Numbered from the stretch's first letter, positions 30,010 through 39,669 are shown. The stretch: DNA of 64,000 bases from Symbiodinium natans (GCA_905221605.1 CAJNDS010000247.1:744138-808137), one strand, 5' to 3'. The notes: generated from the letters alone by a model not told the origin. Numbers and translations are program-made.

Positions 30010-30136
30010 CTTGCCACATATGGGGCTTTCCGGAAGTAGGGGGCGGGGGTACCTTGTTGGAGTCCTTATTATAAGGAAATTCTAGCATCTGGTGGTACTT
30101 AGGGTCCCCTATTTTCGCAAACATTGCCACCAGCCA
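30010..30136. mobile_element. Family E element just left of an exon
   Basis: CATATGGGGCTTTCCGGAAG pairs with CCTATTTTCGCAAACATTG. Followed by CCACCAGCCAG, a possible acceptor. Confidence 0.5.
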
Positions 30137-30218
30137 GGCCAGCGCATTATTGCGAACTCGTCGGGCTCGGAGGAGAACAATGGCCCGGACGGCGGCGAGT
30201 GGGGTGCTTATCTGGCTG
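30137..30218 (+). CDS. Candidate exon with strong bias
   Basis: RIIANSSGSEENNGPDGGEW then GAYLA. Asn/Glu/Gly-rich, mostly G-first codons. It runs across the left 8-base duplication of the A1 element; splicing at that duplication instead gives EWG joined to AYRGGGG. Confidence 0.5.
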
Positions 30219-30305
30219 GTTCTTAGTAGGGAATGAGGGAATGAGGTAGCCGGGTACCCTATGTAATTGTAGAGCCTTCATTCCCTACTAAGGACCAGGT
30301 GCTTA
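30203..30305. mobile_element. Family A1 foldback element with 8-base target duplication
   Basis: GGTGCTTA at 30203-30210 and 30298-30305, identical. Between them is GGTTCTTAGTAGGGAATGA and its inverted copy CATTCCCTACTAAGGACCA. The duplication holds G|GTGC on the left and completes ACCAG|GT on the right, so splicing would restore the uninserted sequence. Confidence 0.68.
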
Positions 30306-30584
30306 CAGAGGGGGTGGGGGTTTGCAAGGCTGCTTGAGTGCGTGATATCCCAAAACTCCAAGCAGTACCGATCAGTAATGTTTACATCTAATAGGGTTTG
30401 GGACGTTTGGGACTTCTCGGGGTGTAGACGTTGCGTTTTCAGACGTGGGGTTCTGAGTCTCTGGTGGGACCCGATTGAGTTGGCAGTGCGAAAGGATGCA
30501 GCCTCAAGATCCGCTCAGATCGCGTGTCCCAAATTCACCATGCGAATATCTGCCTTTTAAGAATTGAGAGTGATATCGTGTGTG

Positions 30585-30690
30585 TGTGTGTAATCAATGA
30601 ACAGAGGAAAGAAATACATACATACATCCATACATCCATACATCCATCCATACTGTATATATATATATATATATGTGTAAATGAATGAAA
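30585..30690. repeat. CATA/TA microsatellites
   Basis: CATACATC units then TA units. Confidence 0.85.
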
Positions 30691-30836
30691 ATTTATATAT
30701 AATATTGCGGGCCAGTTGGGTCCAGAAAAGCACGTTGCCTCGGAGGTCGGCGGGCCTCTTCTTGGTCCATGCAGAGCTTCGTGAGCTGCTCAGCCCTTGC
30801 CTGCTCAGGTTGAGCATGAAGCCGTTGGGATATGGG

Positions 30837-30953
30837 GGTTTGGGTTGGGATGTTCCCCCTTACACTAACAGTCCTTAATATGGATTCTAGTACCCCCTGT
30901 TAGAATCCCTATGAAGGACTGTTCGTATAAGGGTTAACATTTCAAGGTTTGGG
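30837..30953. mobile_element. Family C foldback element with perfect target duplication
   Basis: GGTTTGGG at 30837-30844 and 30946-30953 flank TTGGGATGTTCCCCC...CATTTCAA. The left copy supplies GT, and the right copy supplies the G of CAAG|GT. Confidence 0.72.
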
Positions 30954-30974
30954 GTTTAAGTAGGGTGTGGAGGC

Positions 30975-31147
30975 CAGATCGGGCTGGGGGGGGGTGGGAG
31001 CGGGCTCGAGTTCAGGCACATTTTGACCTCTTCCTAGCTGGACAGCAGGCGTTTGGGCAGTGGTCCTTGGCGTTCGCAAGATCGAAGCGAATAGCTTCCA
31101 CCATCTACGCAGAATGCACCCAATTTGTGTGTCAACAGCCTCGTTGA
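30975..31147 (+). CDS. Candidate exon
   Basis: AHFDLFLAGQQAFGQWSLAF then ARSKRIASTIYAECTQFVCQ. A second frame is open from 31060 on, so the frame is uncertain. Confidence 0.36.
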
Positions 31148-31274
31148 AAACCTTGTTCTACGCCATTCCTCTGCAGAACTCGGAATCTATGCCGCTCTGG
31201 GATGATTCAACATGTCCTGTCAGGTTAATATCGAATGGAATCCTCATTACAACCCGTCGTGGGGAATGTTTCAG

Positions 31275-31338
31275 GCTATATTACTTCTTGACTCAAGGCC
31301 CGAAACCTCTTGTCTCGGAAGGTCTGGACATCTTCCCG
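31275..31338 (+). CDS. Candidate exon with consensus donor
   Basis: Acceptor atgtttcag, frame LYYFLTQGPKPLVSEGLDIF, consensus GTGAGT at 31339. It may extend left to the cag at 31222. Confidence 0.45.
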
Positions 31339-31575
31339 GTGAGTCTGAACACTCCAGCCTCTGTCAGCACCTTATTCATGTTTTTTCTCAAAGGGGTATT
31401 TAGTTTCTGTTGCACTCTTCCGGGCAGACTGTCAGGTTGCTCCCCTCGATAGGCCCTGCGCCAACTGCAGTTGCAAAGACCCCGCGCAAGCAACCTTCGC
31501 ACAGGAATGTAACATTTTCAACTCAAGGCAGGTTGGCGCAAAACCTATCATGTGATCTGAGTAAAATGCTTGCAG

Positions 31576-31788
31576 TCAGAGTTCACTGGTCTGCAGTGTT
31601 GCTAAAAGGGGTGTGCTGCGCGACCTTGGCGAAGCTGACCTTCCGAATGTTGTCATCACTACGGTCTGCGCAGAACTGGTCAGTGCCTTTTGGGCAGAAA
31701 GGTTTTGGACAGCAAAAGGCATCGGACAATTGTTCCCCGGGTGCTACCAGATGGTGCCATTGACGTGTGCCAAGGGCTGCATTTGTCC
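31576..31788 (+). CDS. Candidate exon, about 70 codons
   Basis: Acceptor atgcttgcag, frame with RGVLRDLGEADLPNVVITTV, CAELVSAFWAERFWTAKGIG and LFPGCYQMVPLTCAKGC, donor GTGACG at 31789. Good purine-first bias. Cys/Trp-rich; family unknown. Confidence 0.5.
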
Positions 31789-31935
31789 GTGACGGTTGAA
31801 AGTCCTGGCGCCAGGGCTGCTTCCATGAGCACATGGGGAAGCTCGCTCTCCTGCTAAGCAAAAGGTTTCCAGCCTTTGCCCAAGAAGTTTGAGCCGGTAG
31901 CCTTCATTGGAAAGAACTTGGCCTTTCCATGACAG

Positions 31936-32139
31936 AGCACAGTGTACCTCCGAGCACTCCGACCCGAAAGACGTGCTGTCACTGGCATCAGCAGTTCGAA
32001 AAGCTTGCTGCGTTGGATGCCAGGCGAAGTTTGAAGATTGTCGAAATGCCATCGGGAGGGATGCACCACCACATTGTAGGTTGCAAGGACAGCGCAGTTC
32101 TCAGAAGTGCCAGTTCGAAAATCCGGTATACTGCCTTAG
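31936..32139 (+). CDS. Candidate exon, about 67 codons
   Basis: Acceptor ccatgacag, frame with TPTRKTCCHWHQQFEKLAAL and LKIVEMPSGGMHHHIVGCKD, donor TTAG|GTCTAT. Best bias (about 62% purine-first) of the three open forward frames. Several Cys and His residues, but no known zinc-finger spacing. Confidence 0.48.
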
Positions 32140-32494
32140 GTCTATCCTGCAGACCTGTCGACATGCGACGAGCATTTGAACGGCCAATCTACGGGGGTGA
32201 ACCATGACATTCCTCCAGTATTCTGGCAGACTGCTATCCTGATGCATCCTGGAGTGAAGCTTTGACGACGTTCACAAGAATGAGACAGACCTTGCGCTCA
32301 TAAGCCGGTGGACCTTAAGACCCTTGAACGATCCAACGGCTCTTTAGGCCCCAAAACTTACTTATTAAGACTGAGGGCTCAAAAGGCTTCAATTGAAGCC
32401 TACAACTCAAAGCCAAAGCCCCATAGCGTCCATGTTAGGGTTCTTGCTGCAGCTAGTTTTGACAATCTTACTCGTAGGGCAGTGGGGCCTACAA

Positions 32495-32560
32495 ATATGT
32501 GTGTATATACATATATATATATACATATACTTATATTTATTTATATTTTGTCTTTTAATT
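32495..32560. repeat. TA-rich microsatellite
   Basis: TATATACATATATATATACATATACTTATATTTA. Confidence 0.8.
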
Positions 32561-32621
32561 TGAAAGGTTCGAAGCCTCACTCTTTCAGGCTAGGGCTTCA
32601 GGGGCTTCGAGTAAGCTTGAG

Positions 32622-32742
32622 GTCCTGGCTGAGCTGCCCGTTGCGCGCGCCGCCCTTCGCGCGGCCTCCAGCGCCGATGCACTCCGGGGGGCCGCGGCCG
32701 CTGCCTTGCGAACACCGGAGGAGCAGGCAAGGCTTGCGGAGG
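32622..32742 (+). CDS. Ala-rich helical exon
   Basis: Acceptor aagcttgag, frame VLAELPVARAALRAASSADA then LRGAAAAALRTPEEQARLAE, donor G|GTTTGAGG beginning a long TTGAGGG tract. Very GC-rich. Probably a helix or coiled coil. Confidence 0.52.
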
Positions 32743-32985
32743 GTTTGAGGGCTTGAGGGTTTTGAGGGTGTTGAGGGGTTGAAGGCTTGAGGGTTTTGAG
32801 GGTTTTGGGGTTTTGATGGTTTTGAGGGTGTGAGGGCTTAAGGGCTTGAGGGCTTGAGGGTTTTGAGGGTTTTGAGGGCTTGAGGGCTTGAGGGCTTGGG
32901 GGGGATTCAGGGTTTTGGATTGGGTTTTGTTGAGGGTGCGGTGCTGTTGTTGGGGTTTAGGGCTTCCTAACCCTAAACCCTAATC
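32743..32985. repeat. TTGAGGG/TTTTGAGGG tract, then CCCTAAA
   Basis: About 25 imperfect TTGAGGG units, an unusual variant, followed at 32967 by two CCCTAAA units. TTTAGGG follows at 33109-33155. Confidence 0.8.
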
Positions 32986-33264
32986 CTTTTAGGGCTGGAG
33001 GGTCCGGCCAGGCGGGGAAGTCGGAGGCTCGGACTCTCTAAGCCTCATCTAGTCCTCTTTTCTTTGACATTGCCATTCCTGGCTTTAGTTGAAAGGGCTT
33101 ATGTGTGGGGTTTAGGGTTTAGGGTTTCGGGTTTAGGGTTTAGGGTTTAGGGTCTTCATCGTAAACCAGCCAGATCCAGACCCTTCTATCCTTCCAAGAC
33201 CATCCCCCCAAGCAATCTCAAGTACTGTGTGCCATGACGGGGCCCGTGTGCCCATGCAGAAAAG

Positions 33265-33410
33265 GCTTACTGTTGGTTAGCAGGGAATGGGGGACTGAGA
33301 TACCCTATATAATCCTTTCAAGGGTATATATATCTATAATCATATTATATATATTTATATTTATATTATAGGGCCCTAATTCCTTCAATCCCTGACAGTC
33401 AACAGTAAGA
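33265..33410. mobile_element. Family A2 foldback element
   Basis: CTTACTGTTGGTTAGCAGGGAATG and the inverted TCCCTGACAGTCAACAGTAAG. The centre is a TA-rich microsatellite. Confidence 0.68.
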
Positions 33411-33493
33411 AGGTGGCCGTGGTCCTTCACGGCCAGGGCAGCAACATCTCCCGGCGTCTGGCAGAAAGCGAAGAGGCTGCCCCGCATCGAACT
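33411..33493 (+). CDS. Candidate exon directly after the A2 element
   Basis: Right after CAACAGTAAG: KVAVVLHGQGSNISRRLAES then EEAAPHRTH. The minus strand reads FAFCQTPGDVAALAVKDHGH, equally open, so strand is uncertain. Confidence 0.42.
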
Positions 33494-33650
33494 CATCCCC
33501 TCCCCCTAATATTGAACCCCCCCTTTACCCCCTAGTAGCAAATACACCTCCCCCCCCCCCTCCCCCCCTCAAAAATTGCGATATCTGTAATGGGAGTATT
33601 TAATATTAGGGGGTAGGAGGGGTGTAATATTCGGAGGAGGGGATTACGTC
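33488..33650. mobile_element. Family K foldback element, C-rich
   Basis: CCCTCCCCCTAATATTGAA...CCCCCTAGTA and the inverted TTTAATATTAGGGGGTAGGAGGGG. One clear copy; a similar C run with CCCTACTACCCC lies at 63728-63775. Confidence 0.55.
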
Positions 33651-34093
33651 GAACCCGAGCTGTCAGTCATAGGTTGGATTGTCTACAGACCGTGGGCTCG
33701 CAACCAAGCGGATGAAACGATGTTAGGCATCCGAGCAGCAAGCTGCTCTGTTGATCAGTGTAGAGATTATCCGATGATCTAAATGAAACGGGTCAAGCAT
33801 GAATCTGGAAGACTGCAGAGAGGCCATCAATGTCGAAATCGCACCTCGAACCACAGCACTTTCTCGCCGAAAGGTTCTATCGAACCTCACGCTCTACAGC
33901 CTGTTTCTAGGCCAAAGCAATGCCACGGAGGCGTGATCACTTGTCCTTGCGCTTGCGCGAGTTTCGACGCGAGGTCTTGCCTGTCATGTAGCAGATGCAC
34001 TGGAAGGTTTGTGATTATAGAAGCACTCTTGTCAGGAAAGACTGAAGACCCTGCTTCACACGGGTCACCGGAACGGTGCGTGAAACTTGAATC

Positions 34094-34459
34094 TTGAAGA
34101 CAACGCTTCCAAAACATGTGCGCACTGCTGGCTTCCGCGGCAGACAGAAGCTGGCTCGAATCCTTGGCTCGCCTCCCCAGCTCGTTTCCATGCTGCTCTC
34201 GCGTGTCGATACCTTATCTGACTCCGAGAGCGAGGACAGCAACGAGAAGAAGCCACATCCACACGGGGGCCTCACCCGCGCCGAGATCACGAAGCAAACC
34301 ATTCAGAAAACGCAGGCCGAGCTGGCGCGCAAGATGAAGAAGCTCCGGGAGGACAAAGAGAAAGCCAAGCTGGCAGCGCAGCGCAAGGCCAAGGCCAAGA
34401 AGGAGTTGGAGAAGAAGGTGAGGGCTGGCAAAAGGGCCGAAAAGGCCCTCCGAAACTTC
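34094..34459 (+). CDS. Lys/Glu/Ala-rich terminal exon, the strongest coding call
   Basis: Frame with RVDTLSDSESEDSNEKKPHP, RAEITKQTIQKTQAELARKM and KLAAQRKAKAKKELEKKVRA, stop TGA at 34460. A Ser/Asp/Glu patch (possible kinase site) is followed by about 65 residues of highly basic coiled coil. Very strong purine-first bias. The left edge may be an AG before 34094. Likely a nuclear or RNA-associated tail, inferred from composition. Confidence 0.68.
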
Positions 34460-34597
34460 TGAGTTCTGAGGTGCTCTGTGCGCCTCAGAGTTTCTGAGTT
34501 TCTGAAGGGGGTACAATCTGTTTGTCCAGCAGGGGATTATGACCGGGCGCGGGCGTGAGCAGTTGAAGTTGGATGGGAAGTTTCAGCGCGCAGTCGC

Positions 34598-34740
34598 GCG
34601 CAGTCTCTCTCTCTCTCTCCCACATGCACTCACAGACACACACCAGAGACAGAAAGAGACAGAAAGAGACAGAGAGAGACAGAGAGAGACAGAGAGAGAC
34701 AGAGAGAGATGGACAGACGCAGACAGACAGTCACACTCAC
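34598..34740. repeat. GAGACA/CT microsatellite left of an exon
   Basis: (TC)n then AGAGACAGA units about twelve times. Confidence 0.9.
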
Positions 34741-34839
34741 ACAAAGACTCTCACAAGCACACACAGACAAACATCCTCTTCATCCCTCGACCCTTTCACG
34801 CCTCCGCGTCACATGGTCACACGGATTCCTGCTTGCCAG

Positions 34840-34903
34840 GCCGTGCTGCAGATCCAGGAGCTCGTGGCGGGTGGCAGCCCAGCTCTGCTCTTCGAGGCGG
34901 AGG
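34840..34903 (+). CDS. Candidate exon between inverted microsatellites
   Basis: Acceptor cttgccag, frame AVLQIQELVAGGSPALLFEA then E, donor G|GTTTTCC. It lies after the stop of the 34.46-kb gene, so it would belong to a further gene. Confidence 0.45.
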
Positions 34904-34984
34904 GTTTTCCTTTTTTTTTCTGTTTTGCTGCAGGCACTGCATGCAAAGGGGGAGGATGGCTAAAGGGTCTTTGGATTTCTAATC

Positions 34985-35080
34985 GCTCTCAGAGCCTCTC
35001 CCTCTCTCTCTCGCTGTCTTTTTTCGTCTCACTCTCTGTCTCGCTGTCTCTCTGCCTCTCTGCCTCTCTGTCTTTGTTGA
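34985..35080. repeat. TCTCTGTC microsatellite right of the exon
   Basis: The reverse complement of the left-hand GAGACA tract, giving inverted repeats around the exon at 34840. Confidence 0.9.
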
Positions 35081-35368
35081 TGGACTGTCAGAGGAAGATG
35101 CTTAGTTTGGAGCCCGGAAGTTCTGGGCCTTACAGAGTTTACACGTGTTTAATTACACGTTGCAACTTGAAGTCGCTCGACTGAGCCTCGAACTCTGTCG
35201 ATCACGAGGAATGTCAGCCATGAAGTTGTGAGTCTACGCCAGGAGGCACTCCGGACCAGCCTCCCTGAGCTGTTGGGCGATCAGGAGCATTGCGTCTGAC
35301 GTTAACTGTGGTGCAGGTATATCGACAACAGTGCCAGACAATGTCCCATGGGCAGGCCCCTTCCCTGC

Positions 35369-35656
35369 TCATTGCGCTGGCAGAAGAGGCCTCTCTGGAC
35401 TTTCCATTGGAGTATGTTGGAGTACACGTTTCACTTCATGCACCCTAAGCCGAATCCTTGACTCAACCTTAACAGCAGATTCGTTGCAGCATGGATGCAC
35501 CCATGCCGACTTGGCACACTTCGGCTTTTTCGCTCCCCAGGTTCCGCCGACCCCGGATGCTGAGAATCCGTAGACCTCAACCCATTGCATCCAGGCCAGT
35601 TCTGGCTGGATCTCGTCTTTACACCAGCTGCCGAGCTCGGACATTCGTCCCTTCAC
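35369..35656 (-). CDS. Candidate minus-strand exon, up to 95 codons
   Basis: Frame with MSELGSWCKDEIQPELAWMQ, WVEVYGFSASGVGGTWGAKK and SAVKVESRIRLRVHEVKRVL. About 63% purine-first codons, better than the open plus frames. Trp/Cys-containing. Family unknown. Confidence 0.48.
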   Translation of the reverse strand: MKGRMSELGSWCKDEIQPELAWMQWVEVYGFSASGVGGTWGAKKPKCAKSAWVHPCCNESAVKVESRIRLRVHEVKRVLQHTPMESPERPLLPAQ

Positions 35657-35745
35657 TCAGTCTTGGCAGATGAGGTCTTAGAGGGTTTCAGATTTCGGGG
35701 GTCAAGGGGCCTTGTGTAGAGTTTGGGGGTCTTGGTTTCCGGTCC

Positions 35746-35868
35746 GGTTCATGGTACTTAATAACCAATTATAACTGTACCTATCACCTGCTTATAAGCC
35801 CCAGAAGTGCCCTAATATGGTAATAAGTTATAACTGGTTCATAAGTACCATGAACCTCCAAGTAGAAC
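35746..35868. mobile_element. Family B foldback element
   Basis: GGTTCATGGTACTTAATAACCAATTATAACTG with inverted copy ending CATGAACCTCCAAGTAG. Only about 16 bases separate it from the A1 element at 35885. Confidence 0.72.
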
Positions 35869-35876
35869 CATCGATT

Positions 35877-35991
35877 TCCTGGTTCTTAGTAGGGAATGAG
35901 AGAATGAGGGCCCTTTTCATGCCCTATATATACCCTTTAAGGGATTATATAGGGTGTCTCATTTCCTCACTCCCTACTAAGAACCAGGGGG
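35877..35991. mobile_element. Family A1 foldback element, copy 2
   Basis: CCTGGTTCTTAGTAGGGAATGAG and inverted CTCACTCCCTACTAAGAACCAGG. No target duplication seen. Confidence 0.72.
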
Positions 35992-36085
35992 TCGAGGGTT
36001 CGAGGGTTTCGGAGACCTGCCGAGTTCTTTCCTCGGTGCCCACCTCGGAAGCCGCTGGCTTCCTCCCCGCGGAGTTGGACACCTT
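35992..36085 (-). CDS. Candidate exon, strand uncertain
   Basis: Minus frame KVSNSAGRKPAASEVGTEER then TRQVSETLEPSTP, from acceptor ttggccag to GTTCTTAG of the A1 element. The plus strand of 36015-36112 is also open (SEAAGFLPAELDTFLAKAYG, ending at GTTTAGGG). Codon bias favours minus, the telomere-flush edge favours plus. Confidence 0.42.
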
Positions 36086-36112
36086 CCTGGCCAAGGCGTA
36101 TGGGTGGAAGGG

Positions 36113-36168
36113 GTTTAGGGTCTAGGGTTTAGGGTTTGGGGTTTGGGGTTTAGGGTTTAGGGTTTAGG
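36113..36168. repeat. TTTAGGG/TTTGGGG tract
   Basis: About eight units. Confidence 0.9.
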
Positions 36169-36174
36169 GCATGG

Positions 36175-36909
36175 TCCCGATTATAGCAACCACTATTTGT
36201 ATCCTTACGGTTACCGCTTGCTGCAGCGTTGTGGAAGTCGATATTTTTTTGGTTAGAAAGTCTTTCAGCGCCACCCCTCCAACGGAGCACTTGATAGGGG
36301 CTTGGAGCCTAGTAGTTGACATTGACGGCATCGGGGAGCATGCAAGGCGTGAAAGGTTGAATGATGGGGTCGTGAGGTTTTCGTTCTGTTGCCGAGCTTG
36401 CCAGCTGGAAGAAAAAAGCGGCTTGAGAAAACATTGAAGTACCGCATGCGACGATGCACCAGCACCTGCGCCAGTGGAGGACTGCATGGTCCGGGTTAGG
36501 TCTAGGTTCCGTCCCAAAAACACTGCCAGCCATCACAGCCACCAAGCCGCATGCGAACCAGCAACTGCAGTGGCAGGGCCAAGGCCAAAGCCTTCATGGA
36601 AGCCGAGCGACAACAAGGAGCCACCACGACGAAGAGAGCAGCCACCGTGAATAACCGCACAACGCAATCGGGAGTGCAGGCCATGCAGTCCTCCGAGATG
36701 AAACAAGAATAGCCAATGATTGTAAAGACACGTTGGTTTTCTGCAGATTGATGGTCGTTCTAGAAAGTGAAGCTTCGCAGCAATTAACCACGATAAACGG
36801 CTTTCAAACGGAGTTTATTGTACAGCGACCGCTTTCGTAACATGATTCGTTTTGGTGGTTTCTATATCCCCCATGGGAATAGTTTTTTGTTTATTTAAAT
36901 CCCAAGAGG

Positions 36910-36941
<32 letters not shown>

Positions 36942-37890
36942 CATATTTTTATTAAGGTTCCCCTTAGAAGGTTTAAGTGAAGACGAAACATGATTAATAG
37001 CACGGTTTACACAAGATTGATCTTCCTCCCAAAGGAGTTGTTAGAAGATTCTTCAACGTCTCCACGCACCACTCTTTCGCCACGGACAAGCTACACCACT
37101 TTGACTTCAATCGGTGCACCATCTGGAAATGGCCCAGTGGTGCTCTTGACATTTTGTCCGTTTGTTGCCCTTTGCAACTCCTAATTCCATCCATCATTGC
37201 TACTATCAGTATGGACCTCCAAAGCTTGCCAGCCTGCAGGTTTTCCAGGAAGTCGACGATGGAGGCGAGGCGACTTCCGACGGCGAGGAAGGCTGGATTT
37301 CCGGATGCATAGGTTGCCGTGGACGCACATTGCAGCGGCGATGTAGGCTTTGAGGAACGACTTTGTGTTAGTGACCCTGGGCACTCCTTAACGATCCCAT
37401 CGAGAACAACTCTGCATGTGCTGCTCACAACCTAGTGCATAGGTACTTAGCAGACTCCAGACTCCCTCAGCCGGCCTAAAGATCTATCGCAAGTGACGCC
37501 AGGTTTCCCCTACACCGATGGCTTTCTGGATTTTCTTGAAGGCTCGCTGCTGTCACACTGGGCCGACGGTTCCACTTCTTTGAAGGAAAGGCTTTGCTCC
37601 GGCTGCCATGAATGGTGCAAGATGTGTAATACAGTCCTTAGAGCATGCCCCAATCCCCGAATTTCAATCCAGCGCAGAACTGCAGGATATGCTTAGTTCG
37701 TGAACACTTCTACCCTGCTGGACAAGGGTTCTGAGAACGCTTTTGTTACACGTTCAAGCACCTTCCCTGATGAGTTCAGTATTCTTGGTCTTCTTTCTTG
37801 TGTAACAGTGAAGGTATCTGGCTCCTTCAGGCGACCCGCATCCAGTTGGCAACCAGGCCAGGCCATCGTTCTAGGATGCATCGAGCTTTA
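36175..37890. other. Long stretch with only ambiguous frames
   Basis: Frames on both strands at 36171-36523, 36994-37428 and 37493-37891 overlap without a clear winner. Holds the family I element at 36870. Confidence 0.3.
36870..36975. mobile_element. Family I dispersed element, copy 1
   Basis: Shares CTATATCCCCC, CCCAAGAGGATATTA and ATTTTTAT-AAGGTTC in order with 54213-54290. This copy carries an A run of about 27 bases. Confidence 0.55.
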
Positions 37891-37894
37891 ATAT

Positions 37895-38262
37895 TATTTC
37901 GGAAACCCTAAATTCCATAAGTACCCTAAATACCCTTGTGTTACTGTGAAGAGAGCACTTATAATGCAGAGTTACAAGCGGGATGAATAGAATGAAGGTA
38001 GCGCGTGAACTATATGATTATGCGAACGAAACCCAAGAACGAATTCGCTCACTCATGCACTACATTCACATTTAGTACATTCATCCTCTATTAAAATTAC
38101 TATTCGAATTACTATGAAGAACACAAGAAAGATATGAAGGGAGTGAAAGAAGTGAACGAGCGCATATACGAACTAATGCTGATCGCACGCAGAATATTAA
38201 TAAAGGTGCGTACGCGTGCTCCTTTTATTGTTGTATTGCAAACGCGCGCATGAATAGAAGCA
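37895..38262. other. AT-rich spacer
   Basis: No exon seen; short imperfect GAACGAAT/ATTCAC phrases only. Confidence 0.4.
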
Positions 38263-38264
38263 TT

Positions 38265-38383
38265 ATTTCCCGAAATAGGGGTACCCCTCCCAATATACCC
38301 CAATTCCTATAAGCCTTATAAAAAAAGGAACCCCCAAAAAGGGTACCCCTGACCCTTATTTTCGGAAACCCCCCCACATGCAG
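38265..38383. mobile_element. Family E element ending at an exon
   Basis: TTTCCCGAAATAGGGGTACCCC and inverted GGGTACCCCTGACCCTTATTTTCGGAAA. The tail CCCCACATGCAG gives the acceptor of the next exon. Confidence 0.6.
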
Positions 38384-38510
38384 GTTGGGCAGCGGCTTCG
38401 CCACGGACACCGTCCTCGCCCTGATCGCCTTCATGTTCTTGTGCCTGGTGCCAGCCTCTGGCTCCTCTGCAGCTGCCTTTGCGACATCAGAAGTTCAGCA
38501 TCAAATGTCC
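38384..38510 (+). CDS. Candidate exon with a membrane segment
   Basis: GSGFATDTVLALIAFMFLCL then VPASGSSAAAFATSEVQHQM, stop at 38511. One clear hydrophobic span of about 18 residues. Good bias. Could be a signal anchor or a C-terminal membrane helix. Confidence 0.52.
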
Positions 38511-38513
38511 TGA

Positions 38514-39660
38514 GTGCTCTATGTACAAGTTCACACGAGCTCCACTAGTCTGCATTTGTGCAGTGGGTCTTGGTGGCTTCAACCCAGCTCGTCGGGGAAG
38601 GTGGTCTTCGCTTTGGCCGCCATCCACTATCGTTGCTTCGTGCGGCCGCGCACAGCATTTCAGCTTGGCGCCACGGTGGCACTGCGCGACCTGGGGATTT
38701 TGGGCAGCCTGGGTCTTGAGCTCTCATTCAGGGAACCGGGTTCTTGAAGGCACCTGGACAAAGGTGAATCGTCTCGTAAAGCAGGAGGTTTTTCTCAAAG
38801 AGACTCCATCTTCGAGCTCAGCTTGCTAGATGCTAGTTACCAGTTGTTTTCTCCGAGATAGTTGGAGTTTGAACTTGCTGGTTCAAAAACCCAGTAGCAT
38901 ACTGGTAGACACAAACTCGGTCATTTTCTGCAGTTTCTCTCAACTTTTTCCCGATTTTGCCCGGGCGTTGGATTCTTGGTCAAGGCCCGATTTGAAGCCC
39001 AACAGTATGTGCGTAGTTCTTTCAATTCGGGTCCCCTTTAGGGGTACTTTAGAAGGTGTTGTACTATGTATAGGACCCAAAAAGGGTCCCTAGTTTAGAG
39101 CACTACCCATGTGCTGTTGGGAATCTCTGAGGATCTTTTCTGGAGTAGAGTTCAGATTCAGAGGCCCACTAGGACAGGCTCGAAGTTTTCACCAAGCAGC
39201 TGCCCCTTTAGGGCACGCATCTCTTTCGGGGTCTTGTGGTAGGGTCTATGGTCATTGGCCTGTGCAGTCGGCTTTTGAACTCACGGAATTCAGGGCTGGA
39301 AGGCTGCAGTCGCGGTTTTGGATCGTACAAGTGGTAGGTTTAAGTCGACCCTGCCGGGGTGAAGTCGTGCCAAGCCCATGTGCCGCAGGGTTTGGGCTTA
39401 CTTTCCCATATCCCCAACATATCTGGGTTGAAATCGTGTCCTGGTCTATGACCGACCTGAGATTCCCCACACACTGGTAGCCTCCGTGTCCAGGAAGGGT
39501 GCAGAACGTTCAAGGAGTTTAGGGTTTCAGGACGGGGGCAGCCCAAATCACCCAATCGCAGAGTTTGCAGCATGGTGTTGAATGGCCATCTTACACTCCG
39601 AAACTCCTAAACCCTGAGACCCTGAGCCCCCACTCAACCTTCAAGCTTGGCATGGCTGGG
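38514..39660. other. Unassigned, includes a family E fragment
   Basis: Frames at 38479-38829 and 39109-39480 are open on both strands. At 39020-39092 GGTCCCCTTTAGGGGTAC...GGGTCCCTA resembles an E arm. Confidence 0.3.
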
Positions 39661-39669
39661 CTATCTTAG

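Noticed and set aside
34539-35184. The 147- and 203-codon frames across 34.5-35.2 kb
   Set aside because: Most of their length is translated GAGACA and TCTCTG microsatellite, which is open in every frame; only the 64-base island at 34840 was kept.
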